Shown here one piece after another: positions 15,635-23,384 of a stretch of DNA of 64,000 bases (position 1 is its first letter; every line of letters begins with the position of its first letter). Under the pieces are notes generated by a model. The model worked only from the letters and a program-made list of their open reading frames with translations, had not been told where the DNA came from and did not search any database. This DNA is from Acidovorax soli (GTDB taxonomy: Bacteria > Pseudomonadota > Gammaproteobacteria > Burkholderiales > Burkholderiaceae_C): NCBI RefSeq assembly GCF_014207955.1, contig NZ_JACHLK010000024.1, positions 1 to 64,000 on the forward strand, written 5' to 3'. The translations under genes were made by a program, and so were the position numbers.

Positions 15635-17372
15635 GCGGCCCTGCGAGCCGACCTGCCGTTGCCCGCAGCGCCTGGATGGCGCGCAATTGTCCCTGCAGCC
15701 CCTCCAGCCCCGGCGCACCGGCCGCAAAGGCGCCATCGAGCGCCGCCGTGCCCACCGTGAACCCGGCGGCCCCACCCGCCGCCACGGCTGCGATGCGCTC
15801 GGCCCGGTCGATGGAGCCGGCCACCACGACGGGCTTGTCCACCGCCGCGCACACGGCAGCAATGAGCGCGGGCACCTCGCCTGCGTCGCCCGCAAAGCGG
15901 TAGGCCAGCAGGTCCAGCCCATGCACGCCGTCCAGCGCGGCGATGCGGCGCGCGCTGGCCACGATGTCCTGCACCGTGCCCTGCAGCACGCTGGGGTGGC
16001 CCACCACGGCGCCGGCAAACGGGTAGTAGCGCAGGGGGCTGCCGCGCAGCAGTGGCAGCACTGCCTCGGGCCGGGTGCCGCCCATCAGCACGCCCACCCC
16101 CAGCGCCAGCGCGGCGCGGGCCGATGCAAGCTCGCTGGCTTCGTCCTGGCTCACCACCTCCAGGTAGCTCTGTGCGCCGCCTGCATGGATGGCATCGGCC
16201 AGGCGCCGCAGATCGGGCCAGGGCAGGCCGATGTCCTTGAAGCCGATGTGCCGCACCCCGGCGGCCAGCACGGCGGGCAATTGCTCCAGCGCGTCGGCAA
16301 TGGTCCGGTCGTGCCGTGTGAGCATGAAGATGAAGTCGGGCAAGGCCGGCTGCGCCGCCACCAGGGCCGCGGCCTGCTGCACCGCATGGCCCAGGCTGGC
16401 CGCATCGGCCCGGCCCGTGCCCGCGATGTCGAAGGCCGTGCCATGGTCCACCGAGGTGCGCACAAAGGGCAGGCCCACGGTGATGTTCACGCCCTGGTCC
16501 ACGCCCAGGTACTTCACGGGGATCAGGCCCTGGTCGTGGTACTGCGCCACCACGATGTCGAAGGCGCCCTGGCGCGCGCGCATGAACACCGTGTCCCCGG
16601 GCCAGGGGCCCGTGGCGTCAATGCCCTCGGCCCGCGCTGCGGCAATGGCCGGGGCAATGATGTCCCGGTCTTCATGGCCAAACAGCCCGCCCTCGCCCGC
16701 ATGCGGGTTGAGCCCGGCCACGGCCACGCGCGGCTGCGCCATGCCAAAGCCCAGGCAGGCGCGGTGCGCCAGGCGGATGGCGCGCAGTTCGTTCTCCATC
16801 GTCACGGCGGCAAGGGCATCGCGCAGCGCCAGGTGGATGGACACCAGCAGCACGCGCAGCTCGCCATTGGCCAGCACCATCGCGAAGTCGCTTGTGCCCG
16901 CGCGCTCGGCCAGCATCTCGGTGTGGCCGGGGTGCTGCACGCCCGCGGCGCGCAGCGCCTCCTTGTGCAGCGGCGCGGTCACGATACCGGCCACCCGGCC
17001 CGCCAGCGCGAGGTCGATGGCGCGCTGCACACAGGCGTGGGCGGCGGCCCCGGCGCGCGCGTCGATACGGCCCAGGGGCAGGTCGGCCGGCAGCGGTGCG
17101 CAGGCCTGCAGCAGGGGCAGGGCGCCTTGGGCAAGGGCCTCGTGCAGGCCCTCCAGCTGGTCGCCCACGCGGCGCACCTGCAGCGGTGCACCCACCAGGG
17201 CAATGGCACGCTGCAAGGCGCCTTCATCGCCCACCACCACATGGGGCGGCTTGTTCACGCTGGCTGCCATCGCCCATTGGGCAATGATCTCGGGGCCTAT
17301 GCCGGCCGGGTCGCCCATGGTGATGGCCAGGGGCAGGGCGCCGTTCGCTGCAGTTCTCATCGTCGTTTGCAT
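15591..17372 (-). CDS. PdxA-like dehydrogenase fused to a C-terminal TIM-barrel-like domain
   Basis: 593 aa from the ATG at 17372; TTG at 17381 and ATG at 17360 are alternatives. Residues about 10-345 are PdxA-like: TMGDPAGIGPE, metal ligands His150 (GHTEM), His180 (SIHLALRD) and His279 (YHDQGLIPVK), and GLNPHAGEGG. The family oxidises and decarboxylates phosphorylated hydroxy acids; TphB-type members act on aromatic cis-diols. Residues about 350-560 are a second alpha/beta domain ending PVVVAGSIDRAERI ... FTVGTAALDGAF, which resembles the phosphate-binding end of HisA/TrpC-like barrels. Normal PdxA is about 330 aa. Divergent from a LysR gene. This is unlikely to be the vitamin B6 enzyme; pathway unknown. 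Confidence 0.85.
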   Translation of the reverse strand: MQTTMRTAANGALPLAITMGDPAGIGPEIIAQWAMAASVNKPPHVVVGDEGALQRAIALVGAPLQVRRVGDQLEGLHEALAQGALPLLQACAPLPADLPLGRIDARAGAAAHACVQRAIDLALAGRVAGIVTAPLHKEALRAAGVQHPGHTEMLAERAGTSDFAMVLANGELRVLLVSIHLALRDALAAVTMENELRAIRLAHRACLGFGMAQPRVAVAGLNPHAGEGGLFGHEDRDIIAPAIAAARAEGIDATGPWPGDTVFMRARQGAFDIVVAQYHDQGLIPVKYLGVDQGVNITVGLPFVRTSVDHGTAFDIAGTGRADAASLGHAVQQAAALVAAQPALPDFIFMLTRHDRTIADALEQLPAVLAAGVRHIGFKDIGLPWPDLRRLADAIHAGGAQSYLEVVSQDEASELASARAALALGVGVLMGGTRPEAVLPLLRGSPLRYYPFAGAVVGHPSVLQGTVQDIVASARRIAALDGVHGLDLLAYRFAGDAGEVPALIAAVCAAVDKPVVVAGSIDRAERIAAVAAGGAAGFTVGTAALDGAFAAGAPGLEGLQGQLRAIQALRATAGRLAGPLTAAVAPAAAPARP

Positions 17373-17433
17373 GTCAGTCAATCAGAAGCCGTGACTGTGC
17401 TCTTTCGGAGGGCTGAAGAAAACCGATTTGATC

Positions 17434-17461
17434 TCATGCATGATTGAGCCAAACTCAATCA
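17434..17461. promoter_or_regulatory. Two overlapping palindromes, candidate LysR operator
   Basis: TCATGCATGA (17434-17443) is a perfect palindrome. It runs into TGATTGAG-CCAAA-CTCAATCA (17441-17461), a perfect 8-bp inverted repeat. Both lie between the divergent PdxA-fusion and LysR genes, immediately before the LysR start. Confidence 0.6.
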
Positions 17462-17469
17462 AAAAAGAC

Positions 17470-18417
17470 ATGCCATCAGACACCCGCCTGCCCCCGTTGT
17501 CCGCGCTGCGCGCCTTCGAGGCCACGGTGCGCCATGGCAGCGTGTCGCGCGCCGCGCGCGAGCTGCACCTGACCGATGGGGCTGTGAGCCGCGCCGTGCG
17601 CGAGTTGGAGGGCGAGCTGGGCTTTGACCTGTTCCAGCGCAGCAGCCGCGCCGTGCTGCCCACGCCCACGGCCCAGGTGCTGGCCGAGGATGTGGCCGCT
17701 GCGCTCGACCGTCTGCGCGCGGCGCTGGCGCGTGCGCGCCGCACGGCGGGGCCGGGCCGGCCGCTGGTGCTGTCGTGCGAGCCCACCTTGCTGATCCGCT
17801 GGCTCATCCCGCGCCTGGCGCAGTTGCAGGCCGCCATCGGCAGCGAGCGCGAGCTGCGCCTGGTTTCGGCCGGTGGCGTGGTGCATTTCGAGCGCGACGG
17901 CATCGACCTGGCGATCCGCCGCAACGACTTTGCGCTGGCCGATGGTGTGCTGGCCGAGCCCTTCGTGCAGGAGCACATCGGCCCCGTGTGCCGCCCCGGC
18001 CTGGCGGCCGATCTGCAGGGCGTGCTGCTGCACACCGCCACCCGGCCGGGCGCGTGGGACGACTGGGCGCGCTTGTCCCACACCGCCCAGCAGTCCACGC
18101 GCGCCATTCGTTTCGAGCACTTCTACCAGAGCCTGCAGGCCGCGGTGGCCGGCGCGGGCGTGGCCATCGGCCCGCTGGCCCTGGTGGCCGACGACCTGGC
18201 CAGCGGTGTGCTTGTGGCACCGCGCGGCTTTGTGGCCGATGGCAGCTGCTACCAGCTCATGGCGCCGCGCGCGGGCGTGCCGGGGGAAGGCGGTGATGCT
18301 TTCCACACCGTGCTGGCCTGGCTGCGTGCGGCCTGCGCAGACCTGGCGCCACCACCCCTGCCGCCCGCCGTGGGCAAACGGCAACAGTCCCCCAAAAGGG
18401 GGCCAGGGACTGCATAG
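17470..18417 (+). CDS. LysR-family transcriptional regulator (GcvA-like)
   Basis: 315 aa from the ATG at 17470; an in-frame ATG at 17440 lies inside the palindromic operator. Helix-turn-helix at about residues 8-66 (SVSRAARELHLTDGAVSRAVRELE). Effector domain with LVLSCEPTLLIRWLIPRLAQLQ, typical of the GcvA/AmpR branch. It is divergent from the PdxA fusion gene and probably regulates it. Confidence 0.9.
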   Translation: MPSDTRLPPLSALRAFEATVRHGSVSRAARELHLTDGAVSRAVRELEGELGFDLFQRSSRAVLPTPTAQVLAEDVAAALDRLRAALARARRTAGPGRPLVLSCEPTLLIRWLIPRLAQLQAAIGSERELRLVSAGGVVHFERDGIDLAIRRNDFALADGVLAEPFVQEHIGPVCRPGLAADLQGVLLHTATRPGAWDDWARLSHTAQQSTRAIRFEHFYQSLQAAVAGAGVAIGPLALVADDLASGVLVAPRGFVADGSCYQLMAPRAGVPGEGGDAFHTVLAWLRAACADLAPPPLPPAVGKRQQSPKRGPGTA

Positions 18418-18464
18418 CCACCCGCATATCATCCCTGCATAACATGCACACAGGGAGTCCGGGG

Positions 18465-20105
18465 ATGGCCATGCAAGCGCACCATGGGGTAGGAGAGGCG
18501 GCGGCCGCAGCCATGCCGATCAACCGCAGGCAGGCCACGGCCGTGCTGCTGGCCGGTGCCGCGGCGCCCCTCATGGCCGGGGCGCAGACCGATGCGCCCG
18601 CGGCGGCTGCATCGACCCCCTCCGCCGCGCCCCTGTGGCCCGGTGACGACTGGGCCGAGAGCACGCCCGAGGCCCAGGGCATGGACTCCGCCGCCCTGGC
18701 CAAGCTCATCGACTTTGGTGCCGCGCAGGGCATGGACAGCCTGCTCGTCACCCGCCACGGCAGCCTGGTGGCCGAGGCCTTCTACGCGCCTTACCGCGAG
18801 GGGCTCAAGCACGCCGTCAACTCCACCACCAAGGGCGTGGTCGCCACGCTCACCGGCATGGCCATCCAGGACGGGCTGATCGCCTCGCGCGATGCGCCCG
18901 TGATCGACTTCTTTGGGGAAGATGGCCGCAAGATCGCCAACGTCGATGCCGCCAAGAAGGCCATGACCTTGGGGCACCTGCTGGACATGACCTCGGGCCT
19001 GGACTGGATCGAACCGCTCAGCGACGCCGTGCCCGAGACCATGCTGCAGCTGGGCCGCGCGCGCGACTGGCAGGGCTTTGTGCTCGACCGGCCCATGGCC
19101 CAGGCGCCCGGCGCGGGCTTCAACTACAACAGCGGCAACACGCACCTGCTCTCGGCCATCCTCGCGCACAAGACCGGCGGCAGCACCCTGGCGTATGCGC
19201 AAAAGCGCCTGTTCGGCCCCCTGGGCATCACCGATGTGCGTTGGAAGAAGGACCCGCAGGGCCTGGAGATCGGCGGCTGGGGCCTGTACCTGCACCCGCG
19301 CGACATGGCGCGCATCGGCTACCTCTATTTGCGCAAGGGCCAGTGGAACGGCCGCCAGCTGCTGCCCGCGGCCTGGGTGGAGCAGGTGTTCCATCCCACC
19401 GTGGACATGGGCTTTGGCGCCAATGCGCCCGCTTTCAAGTACGCCAATGGCTGGTGGAGCATCCCTGCGAAACGCGCATTCTTCACGGCCGGCTTCAACC
19501 GCCAGCTCATCGTGGTGCTGCCCGATATCGACGTGGTGGTCGCCGTCACCGGCCGGCGCCATTACCCGCTGCCCCTGTTCATCGACCACATCACCGCCGC
19601 CGTGCGCTCGCGCGAGCCCCTGCCGGCCGACACGGGTGAGCAAGACCTGCTGGCCGCCCGCATCCGCGACGCCGGGGTGGAAAAGCCCGGCCCCCAGCCC
19701 TTGGGCGCCACGCCCGAGCTGGCTGCCACCGTCTCGCGCAAGGCCTGGCTGCTGGAGCGCAACCCCCTGGGCCTGCAGCGCCTGGTGCTGGACCTCACGC
19801 CGGCCAACCCGCGCTACGAGGTGCGCTTCGACCCCGGCCGCCCCGACCTGCCGCGCGAGCCGGTGGCCGGCCCCCTGGGCCTGGACGGCAAGTACCGCAC
19901 CGCCCCCCAGGGCCCCAACGCGGTTGTCGCCGTCAAGGGCCATTGGCTTGATGCGCAGACCTTCCAGTTCATCTCGCGCTCCGTGGCCGATGGCGAGGTG
20001 AATGTGCTCACGCTGAAGTTTGAGGGCGGGGGCACGGCGGTGAATGTGGGGGTGGAGAACAACTGGGGGTTCCGGGGGCAGGTGCGGGGAAAGGTGGCGG
20101 AGTAG
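18465..20105 (+). CDS. Exported class C beta-lactamase-fold serine hydrolase
   Basis: 546 aa from the ATG at 18465, which has GGGAG 7 bases upstream. An N-terminal signal includes INRRQATAVLLAG, a possible Tat motif. Active-site motifs: NSTTK (Ser120 and Lys123 as SxxK), NYNSGN (YxN), and FTAGFNRQ in place of KTG. This is typical of esterases and D-amino acid peptidases of the family rather than a true beta-lactamase. Residues beyond about 410 form an extra beta-rich C-terminal domain. 117 bp upstream of the carotenoid oxygenase on the same strand. Substrate unknown. Confidence 0.85.
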   Translation: MAMQAHHGVGEAAAAAMPINRRQATAVLLAGAAAPLMAGAQTDAPAAAASTPSAAPLWPGDDWAESTPEAQGMDSAALAKLIDFGAAQGMDSLLVTRHGSLVAEAFYAPYREGLKHAVNSTTKGVVATLTGMAIQDGLIASRDAPVIDFFGEDGRKIANVDAAKKAMTLGHLLDMTSGLDWIEPLSDAVPETMLQLGRARDWQGFVLDRPMAQAPGAGFNYNSGNTHLLSAILAHKTGGSTLAYAQKRLFGPLGITDVRWKKDPQGLEIGGWGLYLHPRDMARIGYLYLRKGQWNGRQLLPAAWVEQVFHPTVDMGFGANAPAFKYANGWWSIPAKRAFFTAGFNRQLIVVLPDIDVVVAVTGRRHYPLPLFIDHITAAVRSREPLPADTGEQDLLAARIRDAGVEKPGPQPLGATPELAATVSRKAWLLERNPLGLQRLVLDLTPANPRYEVRFDPGRPDLPREPVAGPLGLDGKYRTAPQGPNAVVAVKGHWLDAQTFQFISRSVADGEVNVLTLKFEGGGTAVNVGVENNWGFRGQVRGKVAE

Positions 20106-20222
20106 CGGTGGCCCATCGCAGCCCGCCCGGGCACATTTCCGCTGCTGCCTGTGCCTGGCTTGGCACATGATGGAGGCACATGCGTGCCGAGCAGCCTGCA
20201 CAACCCGTTCAACCAGAAACCC

Positions 20223-21728
20223 ATGACCCTCGCCGCCCCCTTCGCAGCACCCGCGCCAGCGCACCCCATGGACCGCCTGCGCGGCCTCCAATCCACCGCC
20301 CGCGAACTCCCCGACACCCCGGTCGAAATCCGGGGCCAGCTTCCCCCGTGGCTGCTGGGCGGCAGCCTGCTGCTCAATGGCCCGGCGCTGTGGGACCTGC
20401 CGCATGGCAGCTATGGGCACTGGTTCGATGGCCTGGCCATGCTGCACCGGGTGCGGCTGATGGGCGGCGGGCAAGGCGGTGCGGGCGGGGCCAGTGCCAG
20501 CTACCGCAGCCGCTACCTGCAGACCGAGGATTTGCGCGAGAGCCTGGCGGCGCGCAAGCCGGCGCGCGCGGCCTTTGGCACGCCGGACCCGGCGGGCTTC
20601 TTCACGCGGCTGCGCCAGCTGCGCCACCCCAAGGTGACGGACAACGGGGCCGTGGTGATGGCGCGCATCGGCTCGCAGTGGGTGGCGCAGACCGAGACGC
20701 CGCTGCTCACCAGCTTCGACCCCGACACGCTGACCACCACGGGGCGCATCGTGTACGACGATGACGAGGTAATCCACGTGGCCTCGGCCCACGGCATGAC
20801 CGATGCGCAGGGCTGCTACTGGAACGTGGGCCTGGAGATCGGGCCCAGGTGCACCTACAAGCTGTTCCGCATCGCCCCGGGCCGCCGCACGCGCGAGGTG
20901 CTGGCACGCTGGTCCGTGCGCCAGGCGGGTTACCTGCATGCGTTCGCCATGACGCCCACGCACGCCATCGTGTGGCAGCCGGCGATGCGGCTCAACGCGA
21001 TCAAGCTGGCACTGTCGGGCAAGGGTTTCATCGACAGCTTTGCCTGGAATGCGGCCCTGGGCTCGCAGATCGATGCGGTCTCGCTCGCCGACGGCAGTGT
21101 GCGCAGCTGGGCCGTGCCGGCGATGACCGGCTTTCATGCGGTGCAGGCGTTTGATGAGGGCGAGGGCGGCACCCTGGTGCTGGACCTGTGCACCAACGAC
21201 GGCCCCGAGATCTTTGCCGCGCTGCAGATGGAGCGCCTGCGCGCCGGCCAGCCGGTGGGCGTGCCGCACCGCGTGCAGCGCTACCGGCTGGAGCCCGGCC
21301 GCAGCGAGACGCAGCCCCAGACGCTGGTGCAGGGCGCCAGCGTGGAACTGCCCTCGGTGCATGGCGCCTACTGGGGCAAGCAGCGTTCGCGCCATGCCTG
21401 GTTCGCAGGCTTCGACCCCGATGGCCGGGCCCCCATGTTCGACCGCACGGTGAAGCTCGACCTCGACGCAGGCTGCATTGCCGGCACCTGGCAGCGCGAG
21501 GCCGCCGTGCAGATGGAGCCGCTGTTCGTGGAGCGCCCGGGCTCGACCGCCGAGGACGATGGCGTGCTGCTGGTGCCCACGCTGGCCGAGGGCGACGCGG
21601 GCACGGTGGTCGGCGTGATCGACCCGGCGCGCATGCAGTGCCTGGCCACGCTGCACCTGCCGCAGGTGGTGCCGTTCGGCTTTCACGCAGCGTGGAAGCC
21701 CGCGGCCGGGGCGGGTGTGCCCCGGTGA
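20223..21728 (+). CDS. Carotenoid oxygenase (RPE65/apocarotenoid cleavage family)
   Basis: 501 aa. HWFDGLAMLH is the family motif. Four likely iron-ligand histidines stand at about 190 (SAHGMTD), 239 (GYLHAF), 305 (TGFHAV) and 488 (FGFHAAW). This spacing is nearly that of Synechocystis ACO (183/238/304/484, from memory). Such enzymes cleave carotenoid, stilbene or lignin-derived phenylpropenoid double bonds with O2 and non-haem Fe(II). No carotenoid synthesis gene is in the window, so an aromatic alkene substrate is possible. Its stop overlaps the GTG of the next gene (GTGA). Confidence 0.9.
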   Translation: MTLAAPFAAPAPAHPMDRLRGLQSTARELPDTPVEIRGQLPPWLLGGSLLLNGPALWDLPHGSYGHWFDGLAMLHRVRLMGGGQGGAGGASASYRSRYLQTEDLRESLAARKPARAAFGTPDPAGFFTRLRQLRHPKVTDNGAVVMARIGSQWVAQTETPLLTSFDPDTLTTTGRIVYDDDEVIHVASAHGMTDAQGCYWNVGLEIGPRCTYKLFRIAPGRRTREVLARWSVRQAGYLHAFAMTPTHAIVWQPAMRLNAIKLALSGKGFIDSFAWNAALGSQIDAVSLADGSVRSWAVPAMTGFHAVQAFDEGEGGTLVLDLCTNDGPEIFAALQMERLRAGQPVGVPHRVQRYRLEPGRSETQPQTLVQGASVELPSVHGAYWGKQRSRHAWFAGFDPDGRAPMFDRTVKLDLDAGCIAGTWQREAAVQMEPLFVERPGSTAEDDGVLLVPTLAEGDAGTVVGVIDPARMQCLATLHLPQVVPFGFHAAWKPAAGAGVPR

Positions 21729-22141
21729 CGGAGCGGCCGCGCATGGACCGCCTGGCCCCGCAGCTGCTGTGGATCGACTGCGGCGCCGCCGCGCTGGCGG
21801 GGGTGCTGGTCTTGCTGTTCACGCCCTGGCTGGCGGGGCTGTACGGGCTGCCGCAGGGGGTGCTGCAAGGCATTGGCGCCGTGAATCTGCTGTATGGCGC
21901 TTATTCTTTCTCGCTGGCGCTGCGCAGGCGCCGGCCACTGGCACTGATTGCGCTGCTGGTGGCGGCCAACGGGGCCTGGGCCGTGGCCTGCCTGGCCATG
22001 GCGCTGCGGTTTGCCGGAAGTGCCACGGGGTTCGGGCTGGTGCATCTGGTGGGCGAGGCTGTTTTTGTGGGCGGGCTGGCCGCCTGCGAGTGGCATTGGC
22101 GCGGGCGGCTGGCTGGGCCGAAGGAGGTTGTTGCACCATGA
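21725..22141 (+). CDS. Small integral membrane protein of unknown function
   Basis: 138 aa from a GTG that overlaps the oxygenase stop (GTGA); ATG at 21743 is an alternative. Four hydrophobic segments: AAALAGVLVLLFTPWLAGLYG, IGAVNLLYGAYSFSLAL, PLALIALLVAANGAWAVACLA and LVHLVGEAVFVGGLAA, the first starting near residue 19. I do not recognise a family. Coupled to the oxygenase upstream and to the next gene (ATGA overlap), so the three are probably co-expressed. Confidence 0.75.
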   Translation: MTERPRMDRLAPQLLWIDCGAAALAGVLVLLFTPWLAGLYGLPQGVLQGIGAVNLLYGAYSFSLALRRRRPLALIALLVAANGAWAVACLAMALRFAGSATGFGLVHLVGEAVFVGGLAACEWHWRGRLAGPKEVVAP

Positions 22142-22932
22142 AACTGCTGGATGGACGCATTGCCGCGATGGTGCTCGGCCTGGCGCTGGCCCTGCCTTCG
22201 CTGGCCGGGGAGGACAGCGAGTCCCACGTCGGCCGCGCGGGTCTGTTCTTCGCCTGGCTGGCGCCCGATGATGGCGCTGTCGTCGTCCGCTCCGACGACG
22301 CGGCCCAGCTGCGCGACCTGGCCCGGCACTGCAATGCCGGCCGCGAGGTTTTTGCCCTGCAGGGCGGGGCGAAGTACCGGTGCCGGATCGAGGTGTCCAA
22401 GAGCTCCTCGGGCGCCGAGCAGTGGGATGCCGTCAGCGCCACGGTGCAGGGCGGGGCCGCCCGGTCGGACACCGAGACCCGGCAGTACCGGCTGTTCTCC
22501 ACGCAAGCCCCGCACACCGCCCGCTGGACCACGCGCCGCATTGCGGCCACCGAGGTGCAGGCCCTCGAGGGTCTGCTGCGCTCGGGTGCGCGCCAGGGAG
22601 GCCCCGCGAAAAAGCCCGCGCAGCTGGCCGCCGCGACCGTGGTGCAGCGGCCGGGCGGCCAGGGCCTGGCCATTCTGGTCCCGGGCCAATGGGTCGAGGA
22701 CCGCGATGCGCACTACCACGCGCGCAGGCACCATGTGTTCACGCAGGACCGCAGCGGTGGCCGCTATGCCTACCGGGGCGAGGTGCCGGCCCAACCGGCC
22801 AGCTTTGTCGATATCGATGGCGCGGACCTTCCGGGGCTGGTGGTCAGCGAGGGCTGCGACGGCTGGTGCATCTCGCTGTGGAGCCTTGCGGGCGGTGGGC
22901 TGCGGCAGGTGGGGCGGTTTGGCGGGCATTGA
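22138..22932 (+). CDS. Hypothetical exported protein
   Basis: 264 aa with a strong ribosome site (AAGGAGG at 22121-22127) and a signal peptide ending about LPSLAGED. The body is beta-rich; a conserved-looking segment is VDIDGADLPGLVVSEGCDGWCISLWSL with two cysteines two residues apart. I do not recognise the family. It overlaps the membrane protein gene by 4 bp, so it belongs to the same transcription unit. Confidence 0.75.
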   Translation: MKLLDGRIAAMVLGLALALPSLAGEDSESHVGRAGLFFAWLAPDDGAVVVRSDDAAQLRDLARHCNAGREVFALQGGAKYRCRIEVSKSSSGAEQWDAVSATVQGGAARSDTETRQYRLFSTQAPHTARWTTRRIAATEVQALEGLLRSGARQGGPAKKPAQLAAATVVQRPGGQGLAILVPGQWVEDRDAHYHARRHHVFTQDRSGGRYAYRGEVPAQPASFVDIDGADLPGLVVSEGCDGWCISLWSLAGGGLRQVGRFGGH

Positions 22933-23020
22933 TGGACGGCTTGCATGTCCTGCAAGCAGTGGGGCTATGCAGCCCGGGCCTGTGCACTACGATGGCCGCC
23001 ACCGTGAACGGAGTGTTCCC

Positions 23021-23320
23021 ATGCTCAGCTTTCTGACCGACATCGTCGTTGGCTTCTTCGAATTCGTGATGGACGTCGTTCTGTTTCGCCGGCAGCGCCG
23101 CCACCACGGCCGCAGGGAGCGCAGCTTGGCCGAGGACGCCGCCGACGTGGCGCACTTCGACTTCGTCACGCTGGTGCTCATATCCGCTGTGAGCGCGGGG
23201 CTCATGCTGGTGCTGGCCTTTGTCTTTGGCGTGCCCGTGGGCTGGAGCGTGGCCATCGGCATCGCAGTGGGCGTGGCCTGGGGGCTGTGGCGCTATTCGC
23301 AACTGCTGCAGCGCGGGTAG
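23021..23320 (+). CDS. Small two-segment membrane protein, hypothetical
   Basis: 99 aa. A short amphipathic N-terminus (MLSFLTDIVVGFFEFVMDVV) is followed by a basic stretch (RRQRRHHGRRERS) and two transmembrane helices (about residues 48-68 and 70-92). GGAG lies about 9 bases before the ATG. No family recognised. It stands between the exported protein gene and DNA polymerase II. Confidence 0.65.
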   Translation: MLSFLTDIVVGFFEFVMDVVLFRRQRRHHGRRERSLAEDAADVAHFDFVTLVLISAVSAGLMLVLAFVFGVPVGWSVAIGIAVGVAWGLWRYSQLLQRG

Positions 23321-23384
23321 GGTCTCGCCGCCGCGCAGATCGGCGAAAATCGGTCCGACTGCACCTCTCTTTTCCCAAGCTTTT

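Noticed and set aside
15591..17372. Calling the PdxA-like fusion the vitamin B6 biosynthesis enzyme
   Set aside because: The fusion, the LysR control and the absence of pdxJ or ksgA neighbours argue for a catabolic PdxA relative.
15570..17447. A 625-codon open frame on the plus strand opposite the PdxA fusion
   Set aside because: Shadow composition, and it crosses the divergent promoter region with its palindromes.
18465..20105. Calling the serine hydrolase an antibiotic-resistance beta-lactamase
   Set aside because: It has SxxK and YxN but TAG in place of KTG and an extra C-terminal domain, which fits esterases or peptidases better.
18429..21686. A 1085-codon open frame on the minus strand opposite the serine hydrolase and carotenoid oxygenase
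   Set aside because: The plus-strand genes have intact catalytic motifs and good ribosome sites; this frame has none.
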